Assembly (NCBI RefSeq): GCF_022818495.1
Contig: NZ_CP089291.1
Location: forward strand, 4,667,501 to 4,731,500
DNA length: 64,000 bases
Origin: Fodinisporobacter ferrooxydans
GTDB lineage: Bacteria > Bacillota > Bacilli > Tumebacillales > MYW30-H2
Direction of reading: 5' to 3'
This document shows positions 17,636 through 25,894 of this stretch, in pieces (positions within the stretch are counted from its first letter, which is position 1; each line of letters starts with the position of its first letter). A program made the translations under genes and the position numbers. The notes beneath the pieces are model-generated. The model was not told the origin of the DNA, ran no database searches, and saw nothing but the letters and a program-made list of their open reading frames with translations.

Positions 17636-18403
17636 TTACACCACTTTATCAACATTGCGCAATGATGCGACCAATTCCTTCACCTGATCTGCCAGATCGC
17701 CGCTGAGAATTTTCCCGCCCGTTTTCGGTGTTGGCAAAAACGTCTCCACGATTTGAACTTTCGCGGCAATTTCTGCTCCATTTAGATTCAAATCGGCTGC
17801 TGTCAACCGTTCCATTGGTTTTTTATTTGCTTTGCGAATACCAATCAGCGATGGATAACGAGGTTCATTCAGACCCTGTTGTGCAGTTACGAGAATCGGC
17901 AATGAAGCCGTAATGATTTCTATATCACCCTCCGCATCCCGATTTGCCACTACTTCTGCTCCTTGTATCTCCAATTTTGTAATTGTTGAAATATGTGGAA
18001 TATTCAGGAGTTCTGCCAATCGGACAGCAACTTGTCCGGACCCGTCATCCACCGCTTGATTGCCGCAAAGAATGATATCAAACGGCCGGTCTTTAATCAC
18101 TGCCGCCAAGACCTGCGAGATCGTAAATTCGTCGCCAAACAACGTTTCATCTGCAACAAATACCGCCTCATCCGCCCCCATTGCAAGACCTTTGCGCAAT
18201 GCTTCTTCCGATCGTTCCGGTCCCACACAAATCAAAGTTACCTGTCCCCCCAATTCTTCCTTTAAGCGAATTCCCTCTTCAATCGCGTATTCATCATAGG
18301 GATTGATGATAAATTGCACCCCGTCTTCCTTGACTTTTCCATTTTCCAAAACAATTTTTTCTTCCGTATCAAACGTTTGCTTCATACATACCAGAATGTT
18401 CAT
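17636..18403 (-). CDS. etfB: Electron transfer flavoprotein beta subunit
   Basis: The 255-residue EtfB starts MNILVCMKQTFDTEEKIV, with the start at ATG 18403 behind GGGAGGAA; upstream in-frame sequence lacks a ribosome binding site and overlaps the promoter. The nucleotide-binding stretch DEAVFVADETLFGDEFTISQ and CGNQAVDDGSGQVAVRLAE are conserved. It is first gene of etfBA. Its promoter carries an AACCAA-N4-TTGGTT operator, pointing to control by a TetR-type fatty-acid or CoA-ester-sensing repressor (inference). Confidence 0.94.
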   Translation of the reverse strand: MNILVCMKQTFDTEEKIVLENGKVKEDGVQFIINPYDEYAIEEGIRLKEELGGQVTLICVGPERSEEALRKGLAMGADEAVFVADETLFGDEFTISQVLAAVIKDRPFDIILCGNQAVDDGSGQVAVRLAELLNIPHISTITKLEIQGAEVVANRDAEGDIEIITASLPILVTAQQGLNEPRYPSLIGIRKANKKPMERLTAADLNLNGAEIAAKVQIVETFLPTPKTGGKILSGDLADQVKELVASLRNVDKVV

Positions 18404-18491
18404 TCCTGTCTTCCTCCCTGCTCTTTTGGGCTTTGCCAGATCTATGAGACGGTTGGGCAAAAATGCCGATACTTCCCCTAATTTTGAGTCC

Positions 18492-18534
18492 ATTTTAATA
18501 TACGCGATCTCCCTAGTCAACCAATCGGTTGGTT
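18492..18534 (-). promoter_or_regulatory. etfBA promoter with overlapping palindromic operator
   Basis: On the minus strand TTGACT (complement of 18515-18520) is followed after exactly 17 bp by TAAAAT (complement of 18492-18497), a good sigma-A promoter. AACCAA-N4-TTGGTT (18519-18534) overlaps the first two bases of the -35, where bound repressor would block RNA polymerase. The arm size and spacing fit a TetR-family dimer; the regulator is not in this window. Confidence 0.65.
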
Positions 18535-18630
18535 TATGAAAATTTATGAAATAATGAGAAAACAAGTTGTCTTTTTGAGAATTCCATACCTATTTGTTTG
18601 AGAATATGCAAATTGACAGAAAAATAGTCT

Positions 18631-18660
18631 TTGCAATTCGTTCCCATATTCGTGTAAATT
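18631..18660 (+). promoter_or_regulatory. Putative sigma-A promoter of the riboswitch transcript
   Basis: TTGCAA (18631-18636) and TAAATT (18655-18660) are 18 bp apart, placing the start just before the aptamer. Confidence 0.4.
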
Positions 18661-18675
18661 AATGGTACAATTCCA

Positions 18676-18809
18676 TCATTCGCTGAGTTCCTATTTTGGA
18701 AACGGGGGAACCATTTTCCGGGGGTGAATCCGGTTACATCGCATGTGTAACTGGTAGGATTCTCTTACATCCGAACCCGACAGCTAACTCCGTAAGCGTG
18801 TAAGAGAGT
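18676..18809 (+). ncRNA. Cyclic di-AMP riboswitch (ydaO/yuaA leader) aptamer
   Basis: The conserved blocks of the ydaO aptamer appear in order: CGCTGAGTTCCTATTTTGG, CGGGGGAACCATTTTCCG, GGGGTGAATCC, GGTAGGATTCTCTTACATCC, GAACCCGACAGCTAACTCC and GTAAGCG followed by a closing TAAGAGAG. This class binds c-di-AMP and usually turns off genes for cell-wall hydrolases or K+/osmolyte transport. Here a terminator hairpin and then an unrecognised gene follow. Identification is by recalled consensus, not by covariance search. Confidence 0.9.
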
Positions 18810-18841
18810 TGAGCCGTTTTTTCTGGCTGTGCGGATATCCG

Positions 18842-18890
18842 CCCTGACACGCGATCTATGTATATGAATAGGCACGTGCAGGGTTTTTTT
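18842..18890 (+). terminator. Riboswitch expression-platform terminator
   Basis: CCCTGACACG (18842-18851) pairs with CACGTGCAGGG (18873-18883) with a bulge, followed by seven T. It lies between aptamer and gene, fitting a c-di-AMP off-switch by transcription termination. Confidence 0.75.
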
Positions 18891-18924
18891 AGTATCGAAA
18901 CCACACAGGAGGTTGATGGAACAT

Positions 18925-19578
18925 ATGAAACAATATTTACATGAAGCGATTGCAGAAGACAATACGTCAGGAGCCGAATACTTTCTTGCTTCAATCGTTC
19001 AGGATGCAGTCATTCACGAATGTTTTGAAACGGAAGACGATGAGAATCTTAAAAAAATGGCACACCGGGCAGCACGTTTGGCAATCAATAGTGTACACGA
19101 AAGTATGGGCATCAACTCATTCATTGTGTGTGAAACGGTTCGTGGCGTCATCCACGGCTTGGTTGCTTTAGGCGGTGATCCGACGATCATGACGCGTGAG
19201 GCAATTCGGGGTTTTTGTATGGAGGCACAGCAAACCGGATTGCCTTTCCATGATGTTACACGCGGCATTCATGTGGGCATACGCATGACTGCCCGAGATT
19301 TGGGAATTGATGAAGAACAACTGTTTTCGCTTGTCAGCGAGGAACTTTCCAAATCCATGTCACAAGAGGAGCAATTGATTCCCAGTGATTTGCCGACAAC
19401 TCCGGCATCGTTGCAAATATCCGCAACGATACACCCAATGGAATCCGATACAAAGAATGCCGTCATTGAATCTTTGGATCAATTGGAACAAGAAGTGGAA
19501 GTGTTAATCAATAAAACACTGTCCGCACGTCGAAAACGTCCATATCTCCGCTACAAACATGGAAAAGTGAAAGAGTAA
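18925..19578 (+). CDS. Unknown protein under c-di-AMP riboswitch control
   Basis: About 217 residues, with no family I can name and no signal peptide or membrane helix. The first 140 residues look alpha-helical and include SVHESMGINSFIVCETVR and GLVALGGDPTIMTREAIRGF; residues about 140-185 are acidic and Pro/Thr-rich; the tail is basic (LSARRKRPYLRYKHGKVKE). AGGAGG at 18907-18912 serves ATG 18925 (12 nt) or ATG 18916 (3 nt), so the N-terminus is uncertain. The riboswitch suggests a role in envelope, osmotic or K+ homeostasis (inference). Single-gene transcript. Confidence 0.65.
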   Translation: MKQYLHEAIAEDNTSGAEYFLASIVQDAVIHECFETEDDENLKKMAHRAARLAINSVHESMGINSFIVCETVRGVIHGLVALGGDPTIMTREAIRGFCMEAQQTGLPFHDVTRGIHVGIRMTARDLGIDEEQLFSLVSEELSKSMSQEEQLIPSDLPTTPASLQISATIHPMESDTKNAVIESLDQLEQEVEVLINKTLSARRKRPYLRYKHGKVKE

Positions 19579-19658
19579 GCTGTAAACAGCAAGCAATATC
19601 GAAATACAAGACAGATCGCAATCAGGCACAAGGGAACTTGCCGATTCCTCTATCAAAC

Positions 19659-19722
19659 AATCAGGGAACTCTATTCCGCAATCAATCAGAAACATTCACG
19701 AGCGGAATACAGTTCCCTGATT
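19659..19722. terminator. Long inverted repeat between convergent genes
   Basis: A 21-bp stem with one mismatch (19659-19679 with 19702-19722) and a 22-nt loop lies between the unknown gene and the fabI end. T-tracts are weak, but position suggests a bidirectional terminator. Confidence 0.55.
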
Positions 19723-19791
19723 CCATTTATCTTTCCTGATTCACTTTATTATTGATGATGCAGCTTGTATGTAAGTGGAGTCTGCGTTTCT

Positions 19792-20568
19792 TTAGTAGCC
19801 AAGAATGTGATAGCCGCTGTCCACATGAATGACTTCCCCTGTAATGCCGCGGGACAGATGGCTCATTAAGAACATGGCCGTGTCTCCAACCTCTGCTTGG
19901 TCAGTGGTACGACGCAATGGCGCTTTTTCTTCCATTGTTTTTAAAATTTTGTTGAAATCTTTAACGCCTTTTGCCGCCAATGTACGTATTGGGCCGGCAG
20001 AAATCGCATTGATGCGGACATTATCTGCACCCAGATCCTTTGCCAAATAGCGGACGTTCATATCTAACGCCGCCTTCGCAATTCCCATTACGTTATAATT
20101 TTCCACTACCCGTTCTCCGCCAAGATACGTCATCGTGACAATACTTCCGCCTTCTGTCATCAGCTTGCGCGCGCGTTTTGCAACAGCTACCAGGGAGTAC
20201 GCACTGATATCTTGAGCCAATAAATACCCGTCACGGGATGTATTGATAAATTCCCCTTCCAACTCTTCCGTTTTTGCAAAGGCCAAACTATGTACCACTC
20301 CATGAAGTACGCCAATTTTTTCTTCCAGCGTAGCAAATACCTGGTCGATCTCCTCGTCTTTTGTAACGTCACAAGACACCAGAAGAGATCCCGGCATATG
20401 TTCATCCACAAGCTCTCTTACACTTCGCTCCAAGCGTTCGCCTTGAAATGTAAAAGCAAGTTTGGCGCCTTCACGATGCAACGCTTGTGCGATGGCCCAG
20501 GCGATGCTTCGTTTGTTCGCAACACCCATAATGAGAATATGTTTACCGTTTAAAAGCATTCGGTTCAT
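19792..20568 (-). CDS. fabI: Enoyl-[acyl-carrier-protein] reductase, NADH-type FabI
   Basis: The 258-residue cytosolic SDR-family enzyme performs the last reduction of each fatty-acid elongation cycle. The N-terminal cofactor loop (GVANKRSIAWAIA), the TYLGG motif, the catalytic Y-x6-K (NYNVMGIAKAALD) and the RINAISAGPIRTLAAKG loop are all typical of FabI. Length is normal. It stands alone, transcribed on the minus strand; I saw no FapR site upstream. Confidence 0.95.
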   Translation of the reverse strand: MNRMLLNGKHILIMGVANKRSIAWAIAQALHREGAKLAFTFQGERLERSVRELVDEHMPGSLLVSCDVTKDEEIDQVFATLEEKIGVLHGVVHSLAFAKTEELEGEFINTSRDGYLLAQDISAYSLVAVAKRARKLMTEGGSIVTMTYLGGERVVENYNVMGIAKAALDMNVRYLAKDLGADNVRINAISAGPIRTLAAKGVKDFNKILKTMEEKAPLRRTTDQAEVGDTAMFLMSHLSRGITGEVIHVDSGYHILGY

Positions 20569-20714
20569 CCTTCCTAAGACATCCCAATTGTTTTCAATTT
20601 GTTAATTATAAATGTCCCGACCCTTCTTGTCCATTATTAAGCGATTCGCAACAAGCGTGCGGCTATAGACAATACAAAAACGGATCGCTGCATTTTTATT
20701 TTGCGCTTCAATTT

Positions 20715-20966
20715 TTAATGAATCGTTCCATCCAGCGGTGAGTGCATAGCCTCACCAAAATCTTGGGAGATACGCATCAGCAACCGTTTGACCATATAAG
20801 ATCCAAGCATTTCATACAACTCGTCATAGGAAAGTTCATCAATAAATAACATCAATTCTTCCCTTTTCAACTCCGACAACAAACTGGAGATGATGATCAC
20901 TGCATCCTCTTCGTCGCCGGTTAATTGTTCTTTATACAATTGGTAGATATTCTCGATTGCTTTCAT
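20715..20966 (-). CDS. Small DUF6154-like protein
   Basis: The 83-residue acidic helical protein begins MKAIENIYQLYKEQLTGDEEDAV, close to the short DUF6154 proteins of Bacilli (recalled similarity). Function is unknown for that family. No membrane segment or metal motif is seen. It stands alone between fabI and the yitJ-type gene, with an ordinary ribosome binding site. Confidence 0.6.
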   Translation of the reverse strand: MKAIENIYQLYKEQLTGDEEDAVIIISSLLSELKREELMLFIDELSYDELYEMLGSYMVKRLLMRISQDFGEAMHSPLDGTIH

Positions 20967-21132
20967 ACGCCCTCCCCCTATTCCAAAATGCCGATCCTGT
21001 CATATTGATCCTGTTTCTTTATTGTATTTGAAACCGTTGGAAAATATTTATCGATTTGATTCTCTCTCTATATAAACAGATGACGCTTCCTGATGCAACC
21101 ATCTTCTGCAAATTGACAACAGAGAGCCGACT

Positions 21133-23031
21133 CTATTTCGATCCCAAAACATATCTTGTCAATTCCACTGTCATGTCATATCGCAATAAAGGTGTCATCA
21201 AATAAATGCCTTTGAAATATTGCATGGCTGTGTCCAACAATTCAATAGCGATTTCAACACCTTGCTTGCGGGCGTCTTCCCCTTCATATTTCGCCATCCG
21301 CTGTAAGATATCCTCGGAAAGCTGAATGCCAGGAACTTCATTGTGCAGGAATTCTGCATTTCTGCTGCTTAGCAATGGCATAATGCCGATAAAAATCGGT
21401 ACATCCAAATGGGATGTCAATTCGTAAATCTGTTTTATGACTTGCGGATCGTAAACGGGCTGTGTCATGACATATTGTGCGCCACTCGTAATTTTTCTCT
21501 CCAGACGCTTTACTGCTTTATCCAGGAATCGGACGTTCGGATTAAAAGCAGTTGCAACCGTAAACTTCGATTTATCTTTTAACGGTTTACCGGAATAGGA
21601 TAACCCTTGGTTCATTTGATCAATCATATGCAACAGATCAAAGGATGATAAATCGTACACGGAAGTAGCGCCAGGAAAATCTCCAAAGCGGGAAGGATCG
21701 CCGGTGATCGCCAACAAGTGATCAATTCCCAATGCATGCAATCCCATGAGATGGGATTGTTGTCCGATCAGATTTCTGTCACGACAAGCGATATGGAGCA
21801 AAGGGAGAATTCCTACCTGGTCTTTTACGATTTGCCCAAGAGCCATATTGCTCATCCGCGTCATCGCCAAAGAGTTGTCAGCCATCGTCAGCGCATCTGC
21901 TCCAGCTTCTTTGAGAGCATGTGCCCCCTCAATAAATTTGCCAATTTGCAGCGTTTTGGGCGGATCCAATTCTACGATTACCGTTCTCCTTTGGTTCGCC
22001 ATCTGCGGGAGTGTCGGTTGATTCGAAGAAGAGACTGGCAAGTGATTGAACGGCTCCCCATCGTTCCTGGATTTCAATTCAGTTACCTGGATCGGCGGAT
22101 GTTGAAAAGTAAATCCTGACACGCCGGGAATACCGGAATTATCATCCGCCTTGCTTGTCCCGGCTAAACCTTCGGCAATCGCACGAATATGTTCAGGTGT
22201 TGTGCCACAACATCCGCCTATGATTTTAACACCCATTTTTCGTAAAATAACTGCACTTTTGCCAAAATAAGAAGGTGTCGACGCATATACGTATTCACCA
22301 TCTATATATGCCGGCAAACCCGCATTCGGATAGGCAGACAAAAAACCATGAAACGGTTGCGGCAGCTTTTCAAATGAACGAATCATATTGGACGGGCCGC
22401 TGCGGCAGTTCAAACCGACGATATCCGCCCCTTGATCCAATAATTGCTGAAACGCATCCGACAGCTTCGTACCGTCAAACGTATAACCGGCATCTTCAAT
22501 GGCCAGTTGACAGATGACAGGGATGGAATCCGATAGTTTTTTTACAATGTTTAATGCCAATTGCAATTCGGATATATCATAAAACGTTTCCAGCACGATA
22601 CCATCTACATGATTTTCCAACAATACATGCAATTGTTCCTGATAATTCTGCACCAATATCTGTTCGGAACATTTACGTTTGATTCCCCCGGTAATCGACC
22701 CGACTGTACCGAGTACATATGCATCTTCACCTGCTGCTGTCCGGGCCAACTCCACTGCAGCTTTGTTGATATCCTTTACCTGTGATTCCAGACCAAATTT
22801 CATGAGTTTTTCCCGTTGCGCACTATACGTATTTGTCTGTATCAATTTTGCACCGGCGCGTTTATATGCAGCATGTACATTTATAATCATATCAGGTTTG
22901 CTGATATTAAGTTCTTCATAACTAATCCCCACAGGGATCCCCAGTTGATATAAGTATGTCCCCATCGCCCCATCGCCGACAAGTGTTTCTGCAGCGACTC
23001 GTTCCAAAAAATTTTTTTTCAAAGCTTTCAC
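21133..23031 (-). CDS. yitJ: Bifunctional homocysteine S-methyltransferase/5,10-methylenetetrahydrofolate reductase
   Basis: The 632-residue fusion makes methionine from homocysteine and supplies methyl-THF. The N-terminal methyltransferase (about 1-300) starts VGDGAMGTYLYQLG and has the zinc ligands VGLNC (about 208) and GGCCGT (about 272-273). A linker follows, then the MTHFR domain (about 335-632) with VIVELDPPKTL and ALTMADNSLAMTRM. This is the YitJ architecture of Bacillus. The start is a GTG at 23031 after GGAGAG. No S-box riboswitch is visible upstream, unlike in B. subtilis. Confidence 0.92.
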   Translation of the reverse strand: MKALKKNFLERVAAETLVGDGAMGTYLYQLGIPVGISYEELNISKPDMIINVHAAYKRAGAKLIQTNTYSAQREKLMKFGLESQVKDINKAAVELARTAAGEDAYVLGTVGSITGGIKRKCSEQILVQNYQEQLHVLLENHVDGIVLETFYDISELQLALNIVKKLSDSIPVICQLAIEDAGYTFDGTKLSDAFQQLLDQGADIVGLNCRSGPSNMIRSFEKLPQPFHGFLSAYPNAGLPAYIDGEYVYASTPSYFGKSAVILRKMGVKIIGGCCGTTPEHIRAIAEGLAGTSKADDNSGIPGVSGFTFQHPPIQVTELKSRNDGEPFNHLPVSSSNQPTLPQMANQRRTVIVELDPPKTLQIGKFIEGAHALKEAGADALTMADNSLAMTRMSNMALGQIVKDQVGILPLLHIACRDRNLIGQQSHLMGLHALGIDHLLAITGDPSRFGDFPGATSVYDLSSFDLLHMIDQMNQGLSYSGKPLKDKSKFTVATAFNPNVRFLDKAVKRLERKITSGAQYVMTQPVYDPQVIKQIYELTSHLDVPIFIGIMPLLSSRNAEFLHNEVPGIQLSEDILQRMAKYEGEDARKQGVEIAIELLDTAMQYFKGIYLMTPLLRYDMTVELTRYVLGSK

Positions 23032-23244
23032 CCTATTTCTCTCCACATAATTACATTGCATTATACAACAAAACGTTTCTATTCGTTAGAATTTTTTAAA
23101 CAACTGGGCATGAAAATTCATCCAATATGATTGAAAATATTTTCCCCGATCTCTTTGATAGACTTTGTCAAGTTACTCCATATCCATTACAATGATACAA
23201 TGTGAAAATAGAAAATACGAAAAGCTGCAAAAGGGGGAGCGACT

Positions 23245-24006
23245 ATGGCCATACGTCCCATTGTTTTATTTCCGGATCAGCATCTTCGAACTGTTTGTTC
23301 AACTGTTTCAAATATAAATGAGGAGATCCTGCAGTTATTGGATGATCTGGCGGAGACTATGCGTGCTTCCAACGGAATCGGACTCGCTGCGCCACAAGTG
23401 GGCATTTCGCAAAGGATTTTTGTCGTCGATGTGGGGAATGGCTTGTTTGAATTTATCAACCCGGAAATTCTTGATTCGGAAGGAACCGAATTAGGAGCTG
23501 ACGGATGTTTATCCATTCCCGGCATCGGCGGAGAAACCTATCGTTCCGCACGGATTCGCATGCGGGCACAAAACAGAAATGGAGAATGGTTCGAGTTGGG
23601 AGCGGAAGACTTGTTTGCTCGCTGTATTCAACATGAATATGACCATTTGAATGGCGTTTTATTTATTGATAAGGCGATTCGGCTGTATGAAGATCAAGAG
23701 GAGGGCGAAGCAGGAGCGGAAGCCAATCAGCCAAACGCGACAGAAAAACAATATACGATTCAAGACATTAAGTTGCATCATGCAGATTTTCTAAATACCC
23801 GAATTCGCAATTCAATTGTTGAAGATTTGGACATGCAGGCGCAGGCATTGCAATCGCTGCTTGAAGCACATCCAGCCCAATTAAAGTTTACATTTGATAA
23901 TCAATGGGTCATGCCGAGAGCTGATCTTGAACAAGATCTCCTCCATCTGAAAAAAATCAGCCAAATGCATGTGCAAAAGAAATTAAAAAAACAGAGAAAA
24001 AAATAA
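23245..24006 (+). CDS. def: Peptide deformylase with long C-terminal extension
   Basis: Residues 1-about 160 are a peptide deformylase that removes the N-formyl group from nascent proteins. Motif 1 GIGLAAPQ is at 44-51, motif 2 DGCLS at 86-90 (metal Cys88; the usual EGCLS Glu is Asp) and motif 3 QHEYDH at 129-134 (metal His130/His134, catalytic Glu131). Residues about 165-253 are an extra tail, acidic at first and then helical and strongly basic at the end, which I do not recognise. Normal Def is 150-190 residues. ATG 23245 follows GGGGGAG. A terminator follows. Confidence 0.92.
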   Translation: MAIRPIVLFPDQHLRTVCSTVSNINEEILQLLDDLAETMRASNGIGLAAPQVGISQRIFVVDVGNGLFEFINPEILDSEGTELGADGCLSIPGIGGETYRSARIRMRAQNRNGEWFELGAEDLFARCIQHEYDHLNGVLFIDKAIRLYEDQEEGEAGAEANQPNATEKQYTIQDIKLHHADFLNTRIRNSIVEDLDMQAQALQSLLEAHPAQLKFTFDNQWVMPRADLEQDLLHLKKISQMHVQKKLKKQRKK

Positions 24007-24026
24007 AAAAATCAGCGAATTGAAAA

Positions 24027-24066
24027 CGGCTTAAGAATGCGAGAATTCTTAAGCCGCTTTATTTAT
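24027..24066 (+). terminator. Intrinsic terminator of def
   Basis: CGGCTTAAGAAT (24027-24038) and ATTCTTAAGCCG (24045-24056) form a perfect 12-bp stem, then CTTTATTTAT. Confidence 0.88.
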
Positions 24067-24078
24067 AGGGTTTTATAT

Positions 24079-24436
24079 AAAGTGTTTGTATTCATTTAGT
24101 ATTTGTATTCAATGCAATATAAAATATGGAATCCCGCTTATGCCGTCAGGTTTTCTGTTTCTCGAACCCGCACTCGCAGGTGGGCATCTCACTAAAGTTT
24201 TTGTCGTCCCATTCATCCAAACGGAGGTGGGCATGACATATGCCTTAGAGTTCGATTCCCTAGAAACAGACATAGGTTCAAAACAAGTAAACCTAAACGC
24301 ACACAGCAGGAAGTTTGTTTCAGGTGAAATGTAGTTCGTGTGCTTAATTATAGTGAAAGAAACGCCGTGATGCAACCTGTTTGAAGAAATTTCTAAAGAA
24401 AACAAATGTACTTCAATTTTACTTCCCATATCTTTC
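24079..24436 (+). other. Structured non-coding stretch, candidate small RNA
   Basis: About 360 bp show no convincing coding frame but much internal complementarity. AGGTGGGCAT occurs twice (24178-24187, 24225-24234), GGCAT-N5-ATGCC forms a hairpin at 24230-24244, CTGTTTC near 24155 can pair with GAAACAG near 24263, and GAACC near 24164 with GGTTC near 24275. GCACAC (24299-24304) and GTGTGC (24338-24343) could close a final hairpin. A TATAAA at 24118 may be a -10. It could be a small RNA or a leader of the PAP2 gene; the RNA class is not identified. Confidence 0.35.
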
Positions 24437-24487
24437 ATGTTAGAATTTCGGGGGTACTTTTCAAAGATAAGAGGTCATGACAAACGT

Positions 24488-25318
24488 ATGTTTAATTTTA
24501 TTACAGATCCCTTTTTTCACACGTCCCTTTTGCTTGTTATGATCGCATTTGCGCTTGTCGATATTAAAAGGGATCAAAAGCCGATAAACTGGCTGTTCTT
24601 TTTGCCCTTTGGCTTTTTGGCGTTTTCCTTCCTTTATCAAGCCTACCAGCAGCGGGCAGCTTATGAATGGCAAATTATGCATACCTTTTTTCAAAAGTAT
24701 TATCATTATTGGAATTGGGATAAAGCATTTACAAAGATACCCTTGAATAACGGTTGGCCATTCCGGTTGTTTCGGCCCCATTGGTTAAATGTATATTTTG
24801 CCTTTGTCTATGAAACGGCTTTTTACCTGAATCTGTGGGTGGGAGTCATCCGCGGATTTTTTGCAAAAGACATAAAAAAAATGTTTCGCTACATGTTTGC
24901 AGGTTTAGTATTGCAAATGATCATTATCTATCCCTTTTATTACACGGTTTTGCTGCAGGAAGTCTGGTTTGTACAAGGAGATCCTGATCTTTTGCATCGA
25001 CAGTTTTCTTCACATGCAGCACTTCTCAGTACAGTTGCCGACTGTTTTCCGAGCATGCATACATCCACAGCGTTTGCCGTTCTCCTGTTAGCTTTACGAG
25101 AGCGCGGGAAATGGTTTAAATGGCTCATGGTGGCAGATTGTGCAAGTATTATCGTCTCCACACTGTATAATAAAATCCATTGGCTGCTGGATGTTCTCGC
25201 CGGTATGCTTCTTGCCTATATTACGGTCATAGCGGTTGATTGGATATTGGACAGACTGCTGCCTAACGTTTGGCGAAAAATCGTTGTCCGCATCCCGCTT
25301 CTTTCCTCCATAAAGTGA
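24488..25318 (+). CDS. PAP2-superfamily integral membrane protein (inositolphosphotransferase-like)
   Basis: The 276-residue polytopic protein has about six hydrophobic helices. The PAP2 core motif CFPSMHTSTAF lies near residue 195, and IHWLLDVLAGMLLA near 235 supplies the second catalytic His and Asp. The layout, without the classical first KxxxxxxRP motif, fits the PAP2_3/AUR1-like branch, which transfers phospho-head groups or dephosphorylates lipids at the membrane. The ATG at 24488 is favoured by GAGG upstream (13 nt); an in-frame ATG at 24437 would add 17 residues but has no ribosome binding site. A terminator follows. Confidence 0.8.
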   Translation: MFNFITDPFFHTSLLLVMIAFALVDIKRDQKPINWLFFLPFGFLAFSFLYQAYQQRAAYEWQIMHTFFQKYYHYWNWDKAFTKIPLNNGWPFRLFRPHWLNVYFAFVYETAFYLNLWVGVIRGFFAKDIKKMFRYMFAGLVLQMIIIYPFYYTVLLQEVWFVQGDPDLLHRQFSSHAALLSTVADCFPSMHTSTAFAVLLLALRERGKWFKWLMVADCASIIVSTLYNKIHWLLDVLAGMLLAYITVIAVDWILDRLLPNVWRKIVVRIPLLSSIK

Positions 25319-25343
25319 AATTCGAATCAGATGGTGAAACTTG

Positions 25344-25376
25344 AATCAGATGGAGTTTGTGTCATCTGATTTTTTG
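25344..25376 (+). terminator. Intrinsic terminator of the PAP2 gene
   Basis: AATCAGATG (25344-25352) and CATCTGATT (25363-25371) with six T. A spare copy of the left arm lies at 25325-25333. Confidence 0.85.
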
Positions 25377-25894
25377 CTTTTTCCTTTTCTCCGTTCCATT
25401 ACTAATTTTTTCTGATCCTGCGAATTGTATAGAATTGACGCATCTTACATATTCTAATTTCAACAAATCAAAACTGAACTTCTTACACATAAAACACATA
25501 AAATCCGTATTTCCCCCATCTTGTTTCGTTATATTAAAAATGATTCTGCATAATGGTGGGATAAAATGTTTGTTTCATTTACAAATCAGAAAGGGTTTGT
25601 GCACAATTTCAGTTTAGCCCTAACAAATTGCAGATCAACAAACTGCAAATCGCTTCCAATTTGCATGATCATTCTTTCTTTATAATATTTATTGCAATAA
25701 AAATTTTCCTTTTTGTTAATTCTGGGTTGAATTGTCCACTCGAACACTTTAGTATAGAATTTAGTCAAGTGCGGAAACGCATACATGACTGAAAATATAA
25801 AAAAATAAGATTTTTTGTCAATTTTTCTATTAATCGATTGGTATGGTATGATATAAGAGATAATGAAATAAATAGAAAGTTGGGAGGTCTTATT
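25377..25894. other. Intergenic region upstream of citrate synthase
   Basis: About 520 bp of AT-rich sequence without a supportable gene. A TG-extended -10 (TGGTATGAT near 25845-25853) may be the citrate synthase promoter. An imperfect hairpin around TTGCAG/CTGCAA lies near 25625-25650. I see no riboswitch or repeat. Confidence 0.4.

Noticed and set aside
23032-23244. SAM (S-box) riboswitch upstream of the yitJ-type gene
   Set aside because: Looked for because B. subtilis yitJ has one; none of the S-box blocks are present.
24240-24265. tRNA-like T-loop GAGTTCGATTCCC
   Set aside because: No acceptor, D or anticodon arms can be folded around it, and the T-stem has a mismatch.
24086-24334. Small protein-coding gene of 82 residues
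   Set aside because: No ribosome binding site and unlikely composition; the nucleotide pattern fits structured RNA better.
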